Shown here piece by piece: positions 8,816 through 15,322 of a stretch of DNA of 32,579 bases. Under the pieces are notes generated by a model. The model was given only the letters and a program-made list of their open reading frames with translations, was not told the origin of the DNA and did not search any database. Within the stretch, counting starts at the first letter, position 1. Every line of letters begins with the position of its first letter. The position numbers and the translations under genes were made by a program. The stretch comes from an uncultured bacterium (lineage in GTDB: Bacteria; Acidobacteriota; Thermoanaerobaculia; Thermoanaerobaculales; Thermoanaerobaculaceae), in the NCBI GenBank assembly GCA_937924755.1, contig CALEVZ010000022.1, forward strand, positions 1-32,579. The letters run 5' to 3'.

Positions 8816-9922
8816 TCACGCGAGGAAGGGGGTGCCAGCGCTCCACACGGTCAAGGGCTCCGCCTCCACCCCGGGCAGCTCCTCCACCAGGGAGGCCCCG
8901 AAGGCGCGCGCCGGGGTCCACGCCCCCGGCGCCACGGCTCCGGCCAGCACCCGGCAGAGGCACTCCACCGCGGCGACAGCGGTGAACGCGTAGGCCTCCG
9001 GGGCCACCAGCCGCCCCTGCACCCAGCTTCCATCGCCGCGCCGCGCCTCCCCCCAGACGTAGGAGCGCCCCATCGCCCGCGCCTCCCGGTCTGGACCCTG
9101 CACCGTCCGGCCGATGAACCACTGGGCGGCGCGCCGCACCGCGGTGAGGCGCAGCAGGGGAGCAAACCAGGCCATCCGCCGCAGTCGCCGCGCCGCCGCC
9201 GAAGGCAGGCCCAGGTACACCCGCACCCAGGGGATGCCGGTGGTGTGGAACGCCGTCGACACGTCCCCCCAGGGAATACTGACGCCGACCAGCCGGCGGT
9301 GAGGAAAATTGATCCGCCGCTTATACGCCGCTGGCCGCACGGGCACGATGCGACCGTCCCGCCGCTCGGCGCCGCCGCGGGGGAGCAGCTCAACCATGGT
9401 CTTCATAGTGCCGACGCTCCAGCCGCCCCGGCTGCTGGCGAAGGCCAGCTCCAGCCGCTCGGCCCCCGGCAACGCCGCCGCCAGGCGCGCCGCCAGGCAA
9501 TCAGTGGGAACCACATCGAAACCCACTCCGGGCACCAGGGCCACCCCTGCCTGTCGCGCCTCTTCCCCCCGCCCCAGTACCGCCTCGAACACCGGGATCT
9601 CGCCGGTCACATCCAGGTAGTGCACGCCGGAGGCGACACAGGCGTCCACCATGGGGCGGCTGGTCCATACGAAGGGCCCGGCGCAGTGCAGCACCGCCCC
9701 AACCCCGTCGAGCCCATCCCGCACCGCTGTCGGATCGTCCAGCCAAACTACCCGGGTCGGCAAGCCCAGCTCCCGCCCCATGGCAGCCAGCGCACCGGCG
9801 TTGCGGCCCGCGAGGATGGGCTCGAGCCCGCGAGCCACCGCCTCCTCCGCCACCAAGCGCCCGGTGTAGCCGGTGGCACCGTACAGCAACCAGCCTTTTG
9901 GGATGGAGGTCGACATGGCCAC
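8816..9922 (-). CDS. Saccharopine dehydrogenase-like NAD(P)-binding oxidoreductase
   Basis: The product is a 366-368-residue protein with an N-terminal Rossmann fold: LLYGATGYTGRLVAEEA (~12-28) and the pattern AGRN that follows the second strand. It matches the saccharopine dehydrogenase NADP-binding/trans-acting enoyl reductase family, some members of which reduce lipid intermediates. The start is GTG at 9922 or ATG at 9916. A consensus promoter sits so close (-10 at 9932-9937) that the mRNA would be nearly leaderless. The gene lies downstream of a B12/radical-SAM gene and a ceramide-glucosyltransferase-like gene on the same strand, which favours a lipid substrate over lysine metabolism. The substrate is not determinable. 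Confidence 0.78.
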   Translation of the reverse strand: MAMSTSIPKGWLLYGATGYTGRLVAEEAVARGLEPILAGRNAGALAAMGRELGLPTRVVWLDDPTAVRDGLDGVGAVLHCAGPFVWTSRPMVDACVASGVHYLDVTGEIPVFEAVLGRGEEARQAGVALVPGVGFDVVPTDCLAARLAAALPGAERLELAFASSRGGWSVGTMKTMVELLPRGGAERRDGRIVPVRPAAYKRRINFPHRRLVGVSIPWGDVSTAFHTTGIPWVRVYLGLPSAAARRLRRMAWFAPLLRLTAVRRAAQWFIGRTVQGPDREARAMGRSYVWGEARRGDGSWVQGRLVAPEAYAFTAVAAVECLCRVLAGAVAPGAWTPARAFGASLVEELPGVEAEPLTVWSAGTPFLA

Positions 9923-9931
9923 TCATCACGA

Positions 9932-9959
9932 AGTGTACAACGTTTTTCTCCTGTGTCAA
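9932..9959 (-). promoter_or_regulatory. Sigma-70-type promoter of the saccharopine dehydrogenase-like gene
   Basis: On the minus strand a perfect TTGACA (-35, 9954-9959) is followed by 16 bp and TACACT (-10, 9932-9937). The expected transcription start (~9925) is only a few bases before the GTG (9922) and ATG (9916) start codons. The gene therefore has its own promoter and probably a leaderless or near-leaderless transcript. Confidence 0.65.
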
Positions 9960-9995
9960 TTTACCAATCTTTGTCATCGTCAATTCAACGCTGCA

Positions 9996-11432
9996 TCATG
10001 CGCTCGAAGCGTCCCAGAGCTCCCGCGGATAGTCTCGGTACATGGTGCGGTACGCCCTGGCGTAGAGCCGACTCGCCATGGTCACCCGCAGCAGCTCCAG
10101 CGGCGGGAGGGGACGGCGGGCGGCGCGCAGCGGCGTCTTCGCCACTCCCAGGGCGACCAGATCGGCGTACAGCTCGCAGAATCGGCGCAGCGGCAGGCGC
10201 GTAGGGGTCAGCGGGTGCATGCAGTCGTGCAGGTCGTAGGGGTTCGGCACCCAGATGCGCGGCTTCATGGCCTCGTAATCCGGAGTGCCAGGGGAGGGGG
10301 TGCACACCGTGAATGAGCACTGCACCGGGGGTAGCTCCGCCAGGTAGCGCCGTAGCCGCTCGAAATCGGCCTCGCTGTACTCGGGCAGGAGCATGAACGC
10401 CGCGTGGACAGCCACCCCTATGCCCCGCAGCAGATCCAGCGCCCGCTCGTTCATCGCCACCGTGCCGCCCTTGGCCACTTGGCGCAGCTCCTCGTCGCGG
10501 GTGAACTCGAAACCTATGAACACCCCGTCGAGGCCGATCTGTCGCCAGCGCCGCAGCAGCTCCGGGGAGCGCAGCACGGTGGTGGAGCGGACCCAGGCGA
10601 AGTAACGCTTCTTCACCCCCCGGCGCTCCAGCTCGTCGGCCAGGGCCGCGGCAAACTCCTCGTCGATGAAGTTCTCGTCGTCGGAAAAGTAGACGTGGCG
10701 GGCGGGAAGGCTGGCGATTTCGGCCGCCACCGCCTCCACCGGGCGCGGCAGGTGCTGGCCGCCGCACAAAAACGGCACGATGCAGAAGCTGCACTTCATG
10801 CGGCACCCGAAGGAGGTCCGCACCTGCGCCACCGGCGGCAGGATGCTGCGCCACGGTTGGGGGTTCTCCTCCAGCCAGACCGACCGGTAGGCGCGCCAGT
10901 CCCAAAGATCCCGACGGGGCCGCGGCAGCATCGCCGGATCCGGAAAGCGCGGCCACTGCCCGCCACGCCCGTCATCGTGACCGGGGACCACCACGTTGGC
11001 GATCCCGGTCAAGGGCTCCCCGGCGGCGATGCGATCAACCACCAGGCGGAAAGGTTCGCACCCCTCGCCGCGCACCACCGCATCCACGTGCTCCGTGGCC
11101 AGGTCCTCGGGAGCGACGGTGGCGTGGTGGCCGCCCACCACGACTCGGGTCGAGGGGAGGGCGGTCCTGGTCAGGCGTGCCAGCTCCTTGGTGGTCGTTG
11201 CCTCATGACTATACCCAGAGAGCCCGACCACCTGCGGACGGAACCGTCGGAGCGCGGTGGAAAAGGCCCGCCCGGGGTCGCGGGCCAGCCGCAGATCGGC
11301 CACGCGCACCTGGTGTCGGCCGTCGAGCGCTGCCGCCAGGTAGCCCAGCTCCAGTGGCTCCAGCAGTTGAAACCGCTGCAATCCGAGAATTGGCCCCAAC
11401 CGGGCCTGCGGCTTGACCAGCAGCACTCTCAT
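9996..11432 (-). CDS. B12-binding-domain radical SAM protein, HpnR-like
   Basis: The product has 478 residues. The N-terminal cobalamin-binding-like domain (~1-140) contains VGLSGYSHE and VVVGGHHATVAPED. The radical SAM cluster motif is C210-x3-C214-x2-C217. The C-terminal half has the family pattern YFSDDENF ... GVFIGFE ... TPSPGTPDYE ... LHDCMHPLTPTRLP, closest in my memory to the hopanoid C-3 methylase HpnR group. Such enzymes methylate unactivated carbons, often in polycyclic or isoprenoid lipids. No squalene-hopene cyclase gene is in the window, so hopanoid as substrate is only a possibility. It sits between a GT21 gene and an oxidoreductase gene. A run of ten G residues lies just upstream of its start. 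Confidence 0.82.
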   Translation of the reverse strand: MRVLLVKPQARLGPILGLQRFQLLEPLELGYLAAALDGRHQVRVADLRLARDPGRAFSTALRRFRPQVVGLSGYSHEATTTKELARLTRTALPSTRVVVGGHHATVAPEDLATEHVDAVVRGEGCEPFRLVVDRIAAGEPLTGIANVVVPGHDDGRGGQWPRFPDPAMLPRPRRDLWDWRAYRSVWLEENPQPWRSILPPVAQVRTSFGCRMKCSFCIVPFLCGGQHLPRPVEAVAAEIASLPARHVYFSDDENFIDEEFAAALADELERRGVKKRYFAWVRSTTVLRSPELLRRWRQIGLDGVFIGFEFTRDEELRQVAKGGTVAMNERALDLLRGIGVAVHAAFMLLPEYSEADFERLRRYLAELPPVQCSFTVCTPSPGTPDYEAMKPRIWVPNPYDLHDCMHPLTPTRLPLRRFCELYADLVALGVAKTPLRAARRPLPPLELLRVTMASRLYARAYRTMYRDYPRELWDASSA

Positions 11433-11444
11433 GCCTCGATGGTA

Positions 11445-11454
11445 CCCCCCCCCC
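11445..11454. repeat. Ten-base C homopolymer upstream of the radical SAM gene
   Basis: Ten consecutive C residues (ten G on the coding strand) lie 12-22 bp before the radical SAM start codon, downstream of a possible TACAAT -10 element (complement of 11471-11476). Tracts of this length are prone to slippage and can change promoter or leader spacing. Confidence 0.6.
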
Positions 11455-11546
11455 GGCCTGCGTGTGTTCCATTGTAGCCCCGCCGGCGGCGTGCCGGCGC
11501 CTGAGGGGAGGTTGCGGGGCGCCGGCCGGGGCGAGGCGCCGGGGGG

Positions 11547-12725
11547 TCAGGAACTTTCGGAGGCCTCCTGCAGCTGTGGCAGTGCCTCGAGCTCGCCGAT
11601 GGCCAGCAGGCGAGTGCGGGGCCCGATGCGCAGGGCGTTGCCCCGCCAGCTCACCGTACGGGCAAGCAGGGCCACCGGCCACACCGCCGCCGCCAGCATG
11701 TCAGCCAGCAACGTCAGGGCTGCCCGCCCCCCCAGCGAGCGCCGCACCCCCAGGGACCGTTCCGCCAGGGTGTTGATCGCCACCAAGGTCGCCCACGCCA
11801 GCGCCAGCAAGGCCAGGGAGACCCCTCCCCCCAGAGCGGCGGCGCCGACGGCACCCACCGCCAGCGGGTTGAGCAGCAACTCACCGGCGAACCCGGCCGG
11901 GGCAATGCGGCGGCGGATCTTGCCCCAGCGCAGGTAGCGGGCGGCCACCTGGCGCAACGACGGCCCCCCAGTGACGTTGTCGATGGGTCGGGAAGACAAG
12001 GCGATGCGGTGCCCTCGACGGGCCACCTCCTGCCCGCACACCTGATCCTCGGCCAGGAACTGGGCCAGGAACTCGAACCCACCGATCTGGCGCAGGGTGC
12101 TGCGGCGCAGGAGCATGGACTTGCCGACCACGCACACGCCGGCGAACAGGCGGTGCACGGCGGCCACTCCCCCCATCACGAAGGTGTTGAGAAGCAGGGC
12201 GTCCACCTTTCCCCCCAACGACGTGGAGGCGCATCCGCGGATCGGCGAGGAGACCAGCTCCACCCCCGGTTGCTGCAGGTGGTCCACCAGGTCGGCCAGG
12301 TAGTCGGGCGCGACGCGCACGTTGGAGTCGGAGATGAGCACGCACTCGTGCCTGGCGTGGCGCAGAAGGTTGGCCAGGTTGGCCACCTTGGGGTTGGGCC
12401 CCACCTGGCGCGGATCGGCGACCACCACGCTCGGCACCTGGGGGTACGCCGCGGCCACCCGGCGGGCGACCTCCAGGGCGGGATCGTCGGCGCTGTGGGC
12501 GCCGATGATCACCTCGAAGGTGGGGTAACGCTGGGCGAAGACGCTGCGCAGGTTGGCCTCAAGATCGGCATCGAGGCCCTTGACCGGCTTGAGAATGCTG
12601 ACGGCCGGGAGTTCCGTCGCCGGGGTCGGCGGAGGGGTGCGCAGGTGCCTGCGCTGGGCCACCACCATGAGAGCGCGAGCGCCCAATCCCACTGCCAGGA
12701 GGGCGCCGAGAATCAGTTCACCCAT
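11547..12725 (-). CDS. GT21 ceramide glucosyltransferase-like enzyme (HpnI-like)
   Basis: The product has 392 residues counted from ATG 12725; a longer frame upstream encodes only low-complexity basic sequence. An N-terminal membrane segment (~4-24) is followed by a GT-A domain with VSILKPVKG (~43-50), DSNVR (D133), AED (E226-D227) and the (Q/R)xxRW signature RYLRW (263-267), the hallmark of GT21/ceramide glucosyltransferase-type processive enzymes. Two or three further C-terminal membrane segments follow. It should glycosylate a lipid at the inner membrane: ceramide, diacylglycerol or a hopanoid. The upstream region holds six 11-bp PHO-box-like repeats ending right at the start codon, pointing to phosphate control. 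Confidence 0.83.
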   Translation of the reverse strand: MGELILGALLAVGLGARALMVVAQRRHLRTPPPTPATELPAVSILKPVKGLDADLEANLRSVFAQRYPTFEVIIGAHSADDPALEVARRVAAAYPQVPSVVVADPRQVGPNPKVANLANLLRHARHECVLISDSNVRVAPDYLADLVDHLQQPGVELVSSPIRGCASTSLGGKVDALLLNTFVMGGVAAVHRLFAGVCVVGKSMLLRRSTLRQIGGFEFLAQFLAEDQVCGQEVARRGHRIALSSRPIDNVTGGPSLRQVAARYLRWGKIRRRIAPAGFAGELLLNPLAVGAVGAAALGGGVSLALLALAWATLVAINTLAERSLGVRRSLGGRAALTLLADMLAAAVWPVALLARTVSWRGNALRIGPRTRLLAIGELEALPQLQEASESS

Positions 12726-12791
12726 GTGAAGACGGTGCGCGCAGAGTGTGAAGGTACCGCGAAGAAACCGCGAAGCCAGCGTGAAGCTCCG
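12726..12791 (-). promoter_or_regulatory. PHO-box-like operator: six tandem 11-bp units between two glycosyltransferase genes
   Basis: Plus-strand 11-mers starting at 12726, 12737, 12748, 12759, 12770 and 12781 begin GTGAAG, GCGCGC, GTGAAG, GCGAAG, GCGAAG and GTGAAG. Five of six keep the hexamer GYGAAG in strict 11-bp phase. On the minus strand they read CTTCAC/CTTCGC towards the GT21 gene, the same orientation as at 6100-6132 and 15217-15260. The array fills the region between the GT21 start and the divergent MGDG-synthase-like gene. Multi-unit 11-bp arrays are the known binding pattern of PhoB/PhoP-type response regulators. Confidence 0.72.
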
Positions 12792-12802
12792 CCGGCGGAG
12801 CT
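12785..12802. repeat. 18-bp perfect palindrome in the divergent promoter region
   Basis: AGCTCCGCCGGCGGAGCT is perfectly self-complementary. It overlaps the last unit of the 11-bp repeat array and is followed on the plus strand, after a C-rich gap, by five T residues (12813-12817). It may be an operator or a hairpin in the 5' leader of the MGDG-synthase-like transcript. Confidence 0.55.
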
Positions 12803-12877
12803 CCCGGCCCCCTTTTTCCCCTCGGCGGCATGCCACCTGGCATGAGGCGAAGGGTGCTAGGCTTGCTGGGAGGGGTG

Positions 12878-14194
12878 ATGCGGGCCCAACTTGCCGGCGC
12901 TGTGGACCGACCGGGCGTGGTAGTGGCTGCGGTGGACATGGGGTATGGCCACCTGCGCGCCGCCCACGCCCTCGCCTCTGCTCTCCATCAGGAGGTGGTG
13001 GAAGTCGACCGCGAGCCCTTTGCCTCCCCGGCCGAAAGCAGGCTCTGGCAGCATTTGCGCCGCGCCTACACGGTCCTTTCTCGGGCCTCCCAGGCACCCC
13101 TGGTGGGCGGGCCGCTGGGCCGCCTCCTGGACGGCATCACCCAGATCCCCCACCTCTATCCGTACCGCGACCTGTCCTCCCCGACGCTCGCAGTGGAGAT
13201 CCTCCATTGGCTCATCCAACGTGGGCTGGGCCACAATCTGGTGCGCCACCTCAAACGCAGCGGGGACTGCCTGCTGACCACCTTTTTCGCCCCGGCCCTG
13301 GCCGCCGCCGCCGCCGGAGTGCCGCGGGTCGTGTGCGTGGTGACCGACAGCGACGTCAACCGGGTGTGGGCCCCCCGCCAACCCCGCGGCACCCCCATCG
13401 AGTACTGCGTCCCCAGCGAACGGGCCCTGCGCCGTCTGCGCGCCTACGGGGTGCCCGGGAGCTTGATCCACGTCACCGGCTTTCCCCTCCCGCTGGAACT
13501 GACCGGCGGCGAGGATGGGGGCGAACAGCAACGGCGCCTGGCGGCGCGCCTGGTGCGCCTCGACCCGGCGGGGGCCTTTCGCGAACAGTACCGGGAAGAG
13601 CTGGCGCACGTCCTGGGCAGGTTACCCGAGGCAGAGGAGGGGCGTCCCCCTCTCCTGACCTTCGCGGTGGGCGGCGCCGGCGCCCAGGCGCGAATTGCCC
13701 GCTCCATCATTCCCTCGGTGGCGTCCAGTATCCGCGAGGCGCGGCTGCGGCTCGCCCTCGTCGCCGGGGTCCGCGCCGACCTGGCCGAGCAGTTCCAGAG
13801 CTGGGTAGCGGCTGCCGGTCTGCAGGGCGACCGCGACGTGGAGATCCTCTTTGCGCCCTCCCTCCCAGCCTACTTCGAGGCCTTCAACCGGCTCCTGGAG
13901 CGCACCGATATCCTGTGGACCAAGCCTTCGGAGCTGACCTTCTTCGGCGCCGCTGGCCTCGCCCTCATCTTCGCGCCGCCGGTGGGAGCCCACGAGCGCT
14001 TCAACCGGCGCTGGGCGATCCAGCGAGGTGCCGGCCTCAAGCAGTACTCCCCCTCTACCGCCGGGCAGTGGCTGGGCGAGTGGTTGCAGGAGGGGATTCT
14101 CGCTGGCGCTGCCTGGTCCGCCTATCGGCGCTTGCCGCACCGTGGAACGACCAATATCCTGGAAGTTTTGCGCCGGGTCAGATTAAGAGCATGA
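12878..14194 (+). CDS. MGDG synthase/GT28-like glycosyltransferase
   Basis: The product has 438 residues from ATG 12878, chosen because GGGAGGGG lies directly upstream and the fold's first strand begins at once (GVVVAAVDMGYGH, residues 13-25). This MGDG-synthase N-terminal pattern has GYGH where plant and bacterial enzymes have GSGH. The C-terminal GT-B half has a glycine-rich AVGGAGAQ loop and the donor-binding pattern TKPSELTFFGAAGLALIFAPPVGAHE. The family transfers sugar from a UDP-sugar to diacylglycerol or related lipids at the membrane face. It is divergent from the GT21 gene across a PHO-box-like array, suggesting glycolipid synthesis under shared control. The exact sugar and acceptor are unknown. 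Confidence 0.8.
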   Translation: MRAQLAGAVDRPGVVVAAVDMGYGHLRAAHALASALHQEVVEVDREPFASPAESRLWQHLRRAYTVLSRASQAPLVGGPLGRLLDGITQIPHLYPYRDLSSPTLAVEILHWLIQRGLGHNLVRHLKRSGDCLLTTFFAPALAAAAAGVPRVVCVVTDSDVNRVWAPRQPRGTPIEYCVPSERALRRLRAYGVPGSLIHVTGFPLPLELTGGEDGGEQQRRLAARLVRLDPAGAFREQYREELAHVLGRLPEAEEGRPPLLTFAVGGAGAQARIARSIIPSVASSIREARLRLALVAGVRADLAEQFQSWVAAAGLQGDRDVEILFAPSLPAYFEAFNRLLERTDILWTKPSELTFFGAAGLALIFAPPVGAHERFNRRWAIQRGAGLKQYSPSTAGQWLGEWLQEGILAGAAWSAYRRLPHRGTTNILEVLRRVRLRA

Positions 14195-14236
14195 GGCCGG
14201 CTGACCGCCCCGGCACCCCCCGCAAGTACTGGCGTC

Positions 14237-15148
14237 TCACGCCACGTCCAGCACCCACTCCTCGACGTGGTGGAGAATGCCCAGGCGGTTCAACGCCAGG
14301 CGGGCCATCTCCACCTGGCCGCGGAAGTGGTTGCGGACGATCCAGGGGGAGAGGGCCAGCGACAGCGCCCCCAGCCACAGCACCCGCATCGTCTGGGTGG
14401 CGCCGGTGGCCAGCCGCCAGTGCTGATCCAGCACCTGCCGGCGCCCCACCAGGTAGTTGTGCAGCAGGAAGGTACGCGGCGTCGAGTGGTGCCCGACGAT
14501 GCGGCTGTTGCCGGCGCGGATACCGGCGAAGAACGAAGCCAGGTCGTGGCACGGCACGGCGGTGTACACCGATCCCACGTTGCCGGTGTGGGTGTCGCTG
14601 CCCCCCTGCATGCCCTTGCCCTCGCGCACGGCCAGTTCCTCGGCCAGTACGTTGAGCAGCTGCATGCGGCCGCCGTTGCGCACCTCCAGCACATCCACCT
14701 GCTTGACCAGCTCCATGAACTCCGGCTCTTCGATGGTAGAGAGGTTCTCGCGGTAGAAGGGGTGATTCCAGGCGCAGTAGAGCCCCTGCTCGCGGCAGTA
14801 GCGCACCACCTCGAAGGCATCGGGTCGCCGCCGCTGCAGCTCCCGGTGCTGCTCCTCATTGTGGCCGTAGACGTTGATGTGCACCGTCAAGCGACTGTGG
14901 GGAAGCTGGGTGGACACCTCCTCGCCGATGATGAAGTCGGACAGATCCCCCCGTCGCGAAAGCAGATCGAGGCAGCCGGCAATGGTGTCGTGATCGGTGA
15001 TGGTGACGTAATCCATCCCCCGCCCCTTGGCCCGGGCGTAGATTTCGTCGGGGGTCTCCCGTGGGCTGAAGGTGACCCCCTTCACACCGGGGATCTGCTC
15101 CACGGAAAAGCACGAGTGCACGTGCATGTCCATCTTCATCAAGGGCAT
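14237..15148 (-). CDS. PHP-domain metal-dependent phosphoesterase
   Basis: The product has 303 residues from ATG 15148, with GGGAGG 9 nt upstream; the longer open frame is discarded. Metal ligands of the PHP superfamily are in place: H9 and H11 (MHVHS), D52-H53-D54 (TDHDT), E76/E77, H129 (NHPFY) and D185/H187 (SDTH). After the PHP domain (~1-240), the C-terminus has a hydrophobic stretch (VLWLGALSLALSPWIV) that may contact membrane. PHP enzymes hydrolyse phosphate esters, including nucleotides and sugar or histidinol phosphates; the substrate here is not evident. A PHO-box-like array lies about 69 bp upstream. The gene ends convergently, 43 bp from the MGDG-synthase-like gene. Confidence 0.83.
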   Translation of the reverse strand: MPLMKMDMHVHSCFSVEQIPGVKGVTFSPRETPDEIYARAKGRGMDYVTITDHDTIAGCLDLLSRRGDLSDFIIGEEVSTQLPHSRLTVHINVYGHNEEQHRELQRRRPDAFEVVRYCREQGLYCAWNHPFYRENLSTIEEPEFMELVKQVDVLEVRNGGRMQLLNVLAEELAVREGKGMQGGSDTHTGNVGSVYTAVPCHDLASFFAGIRAGNSRIVGHHSTPRTFLLHNYLVGRRQVLDQHWRLATGATQTMRVLWLGALSLALSPWIVRNHFRGQVEMARLALNRLGILHHVEEWVLDVA

Positions 15149-15216
15149 GTCCTCTGGCCTCCCGAGGGCGGCGTTCAACGCCGGCCGCCCTTGGGGTGTC
15201 AGAATCGACCCCCGAT

Positions 15217-15260
15217 GTGAGGAAGGCATGCATGGCAATTGAAGCCCCGGTGAAGGCCAC
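15217..15260 (-). promoter_or_regulatory. PHO-box-like operator upstream of the PHP gene
   Basis: Plus-strand 11-mers starting at 15217, 15228, 15239 and 15250 begin GTGAGG, ATGCAT, TTGAAG and GTGAAG: three of four match the GTGAAG hexamer in 11-bp phase. On the minus strand this gives CTTCAC, CTTCAA, (ATGCAT), CCTCAC facing the PHP gene. It is less regular than the other two arrays, and would be unconvincing without them. Confidence 0.5.
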
Positions 15261-15322
15261 CCGCGGGCGGCGCAAAACCAGGTGAAACCCCGGTGCGTAC
15301 ACCCGAGGGTGGAGGAGAAGGT

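Noticed and set aside
3568-10204. Very long open frames on the plus strand opposite the receptor and peptidase genes (about 494 and 785 codons).
   Set aside because: They are antisense to clear gene families, have Arg/Pro/Gly/His-rich translations without domains, and arise from high GC content.
9996-12725. Assignment of the radical SAM and GT21 genes as hpnJ and hpnI of a hopanoid operon.
   Set aside because: The radical SAM sequence looks closer to the HpnR type than HpnJ, and no squalene-hopene cyclase or other hpn genes are in the window. Kept as a possibility only.
12726-12791. The 11-bp repeats read as a CRISPR array or minisatellite.
   Set aside because: Units are far too short for CRISPR, only the first six bases of each unit are conserved, and the position between divergent promoters fits an operator.
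12726-13097. N-terminal extension of the GT21 frame by about 124 residues.
   Set aside because: The extension is low-complexity basic sequence lying over the divergent gene and the repeat array; the family fold starts at ATG 12725.
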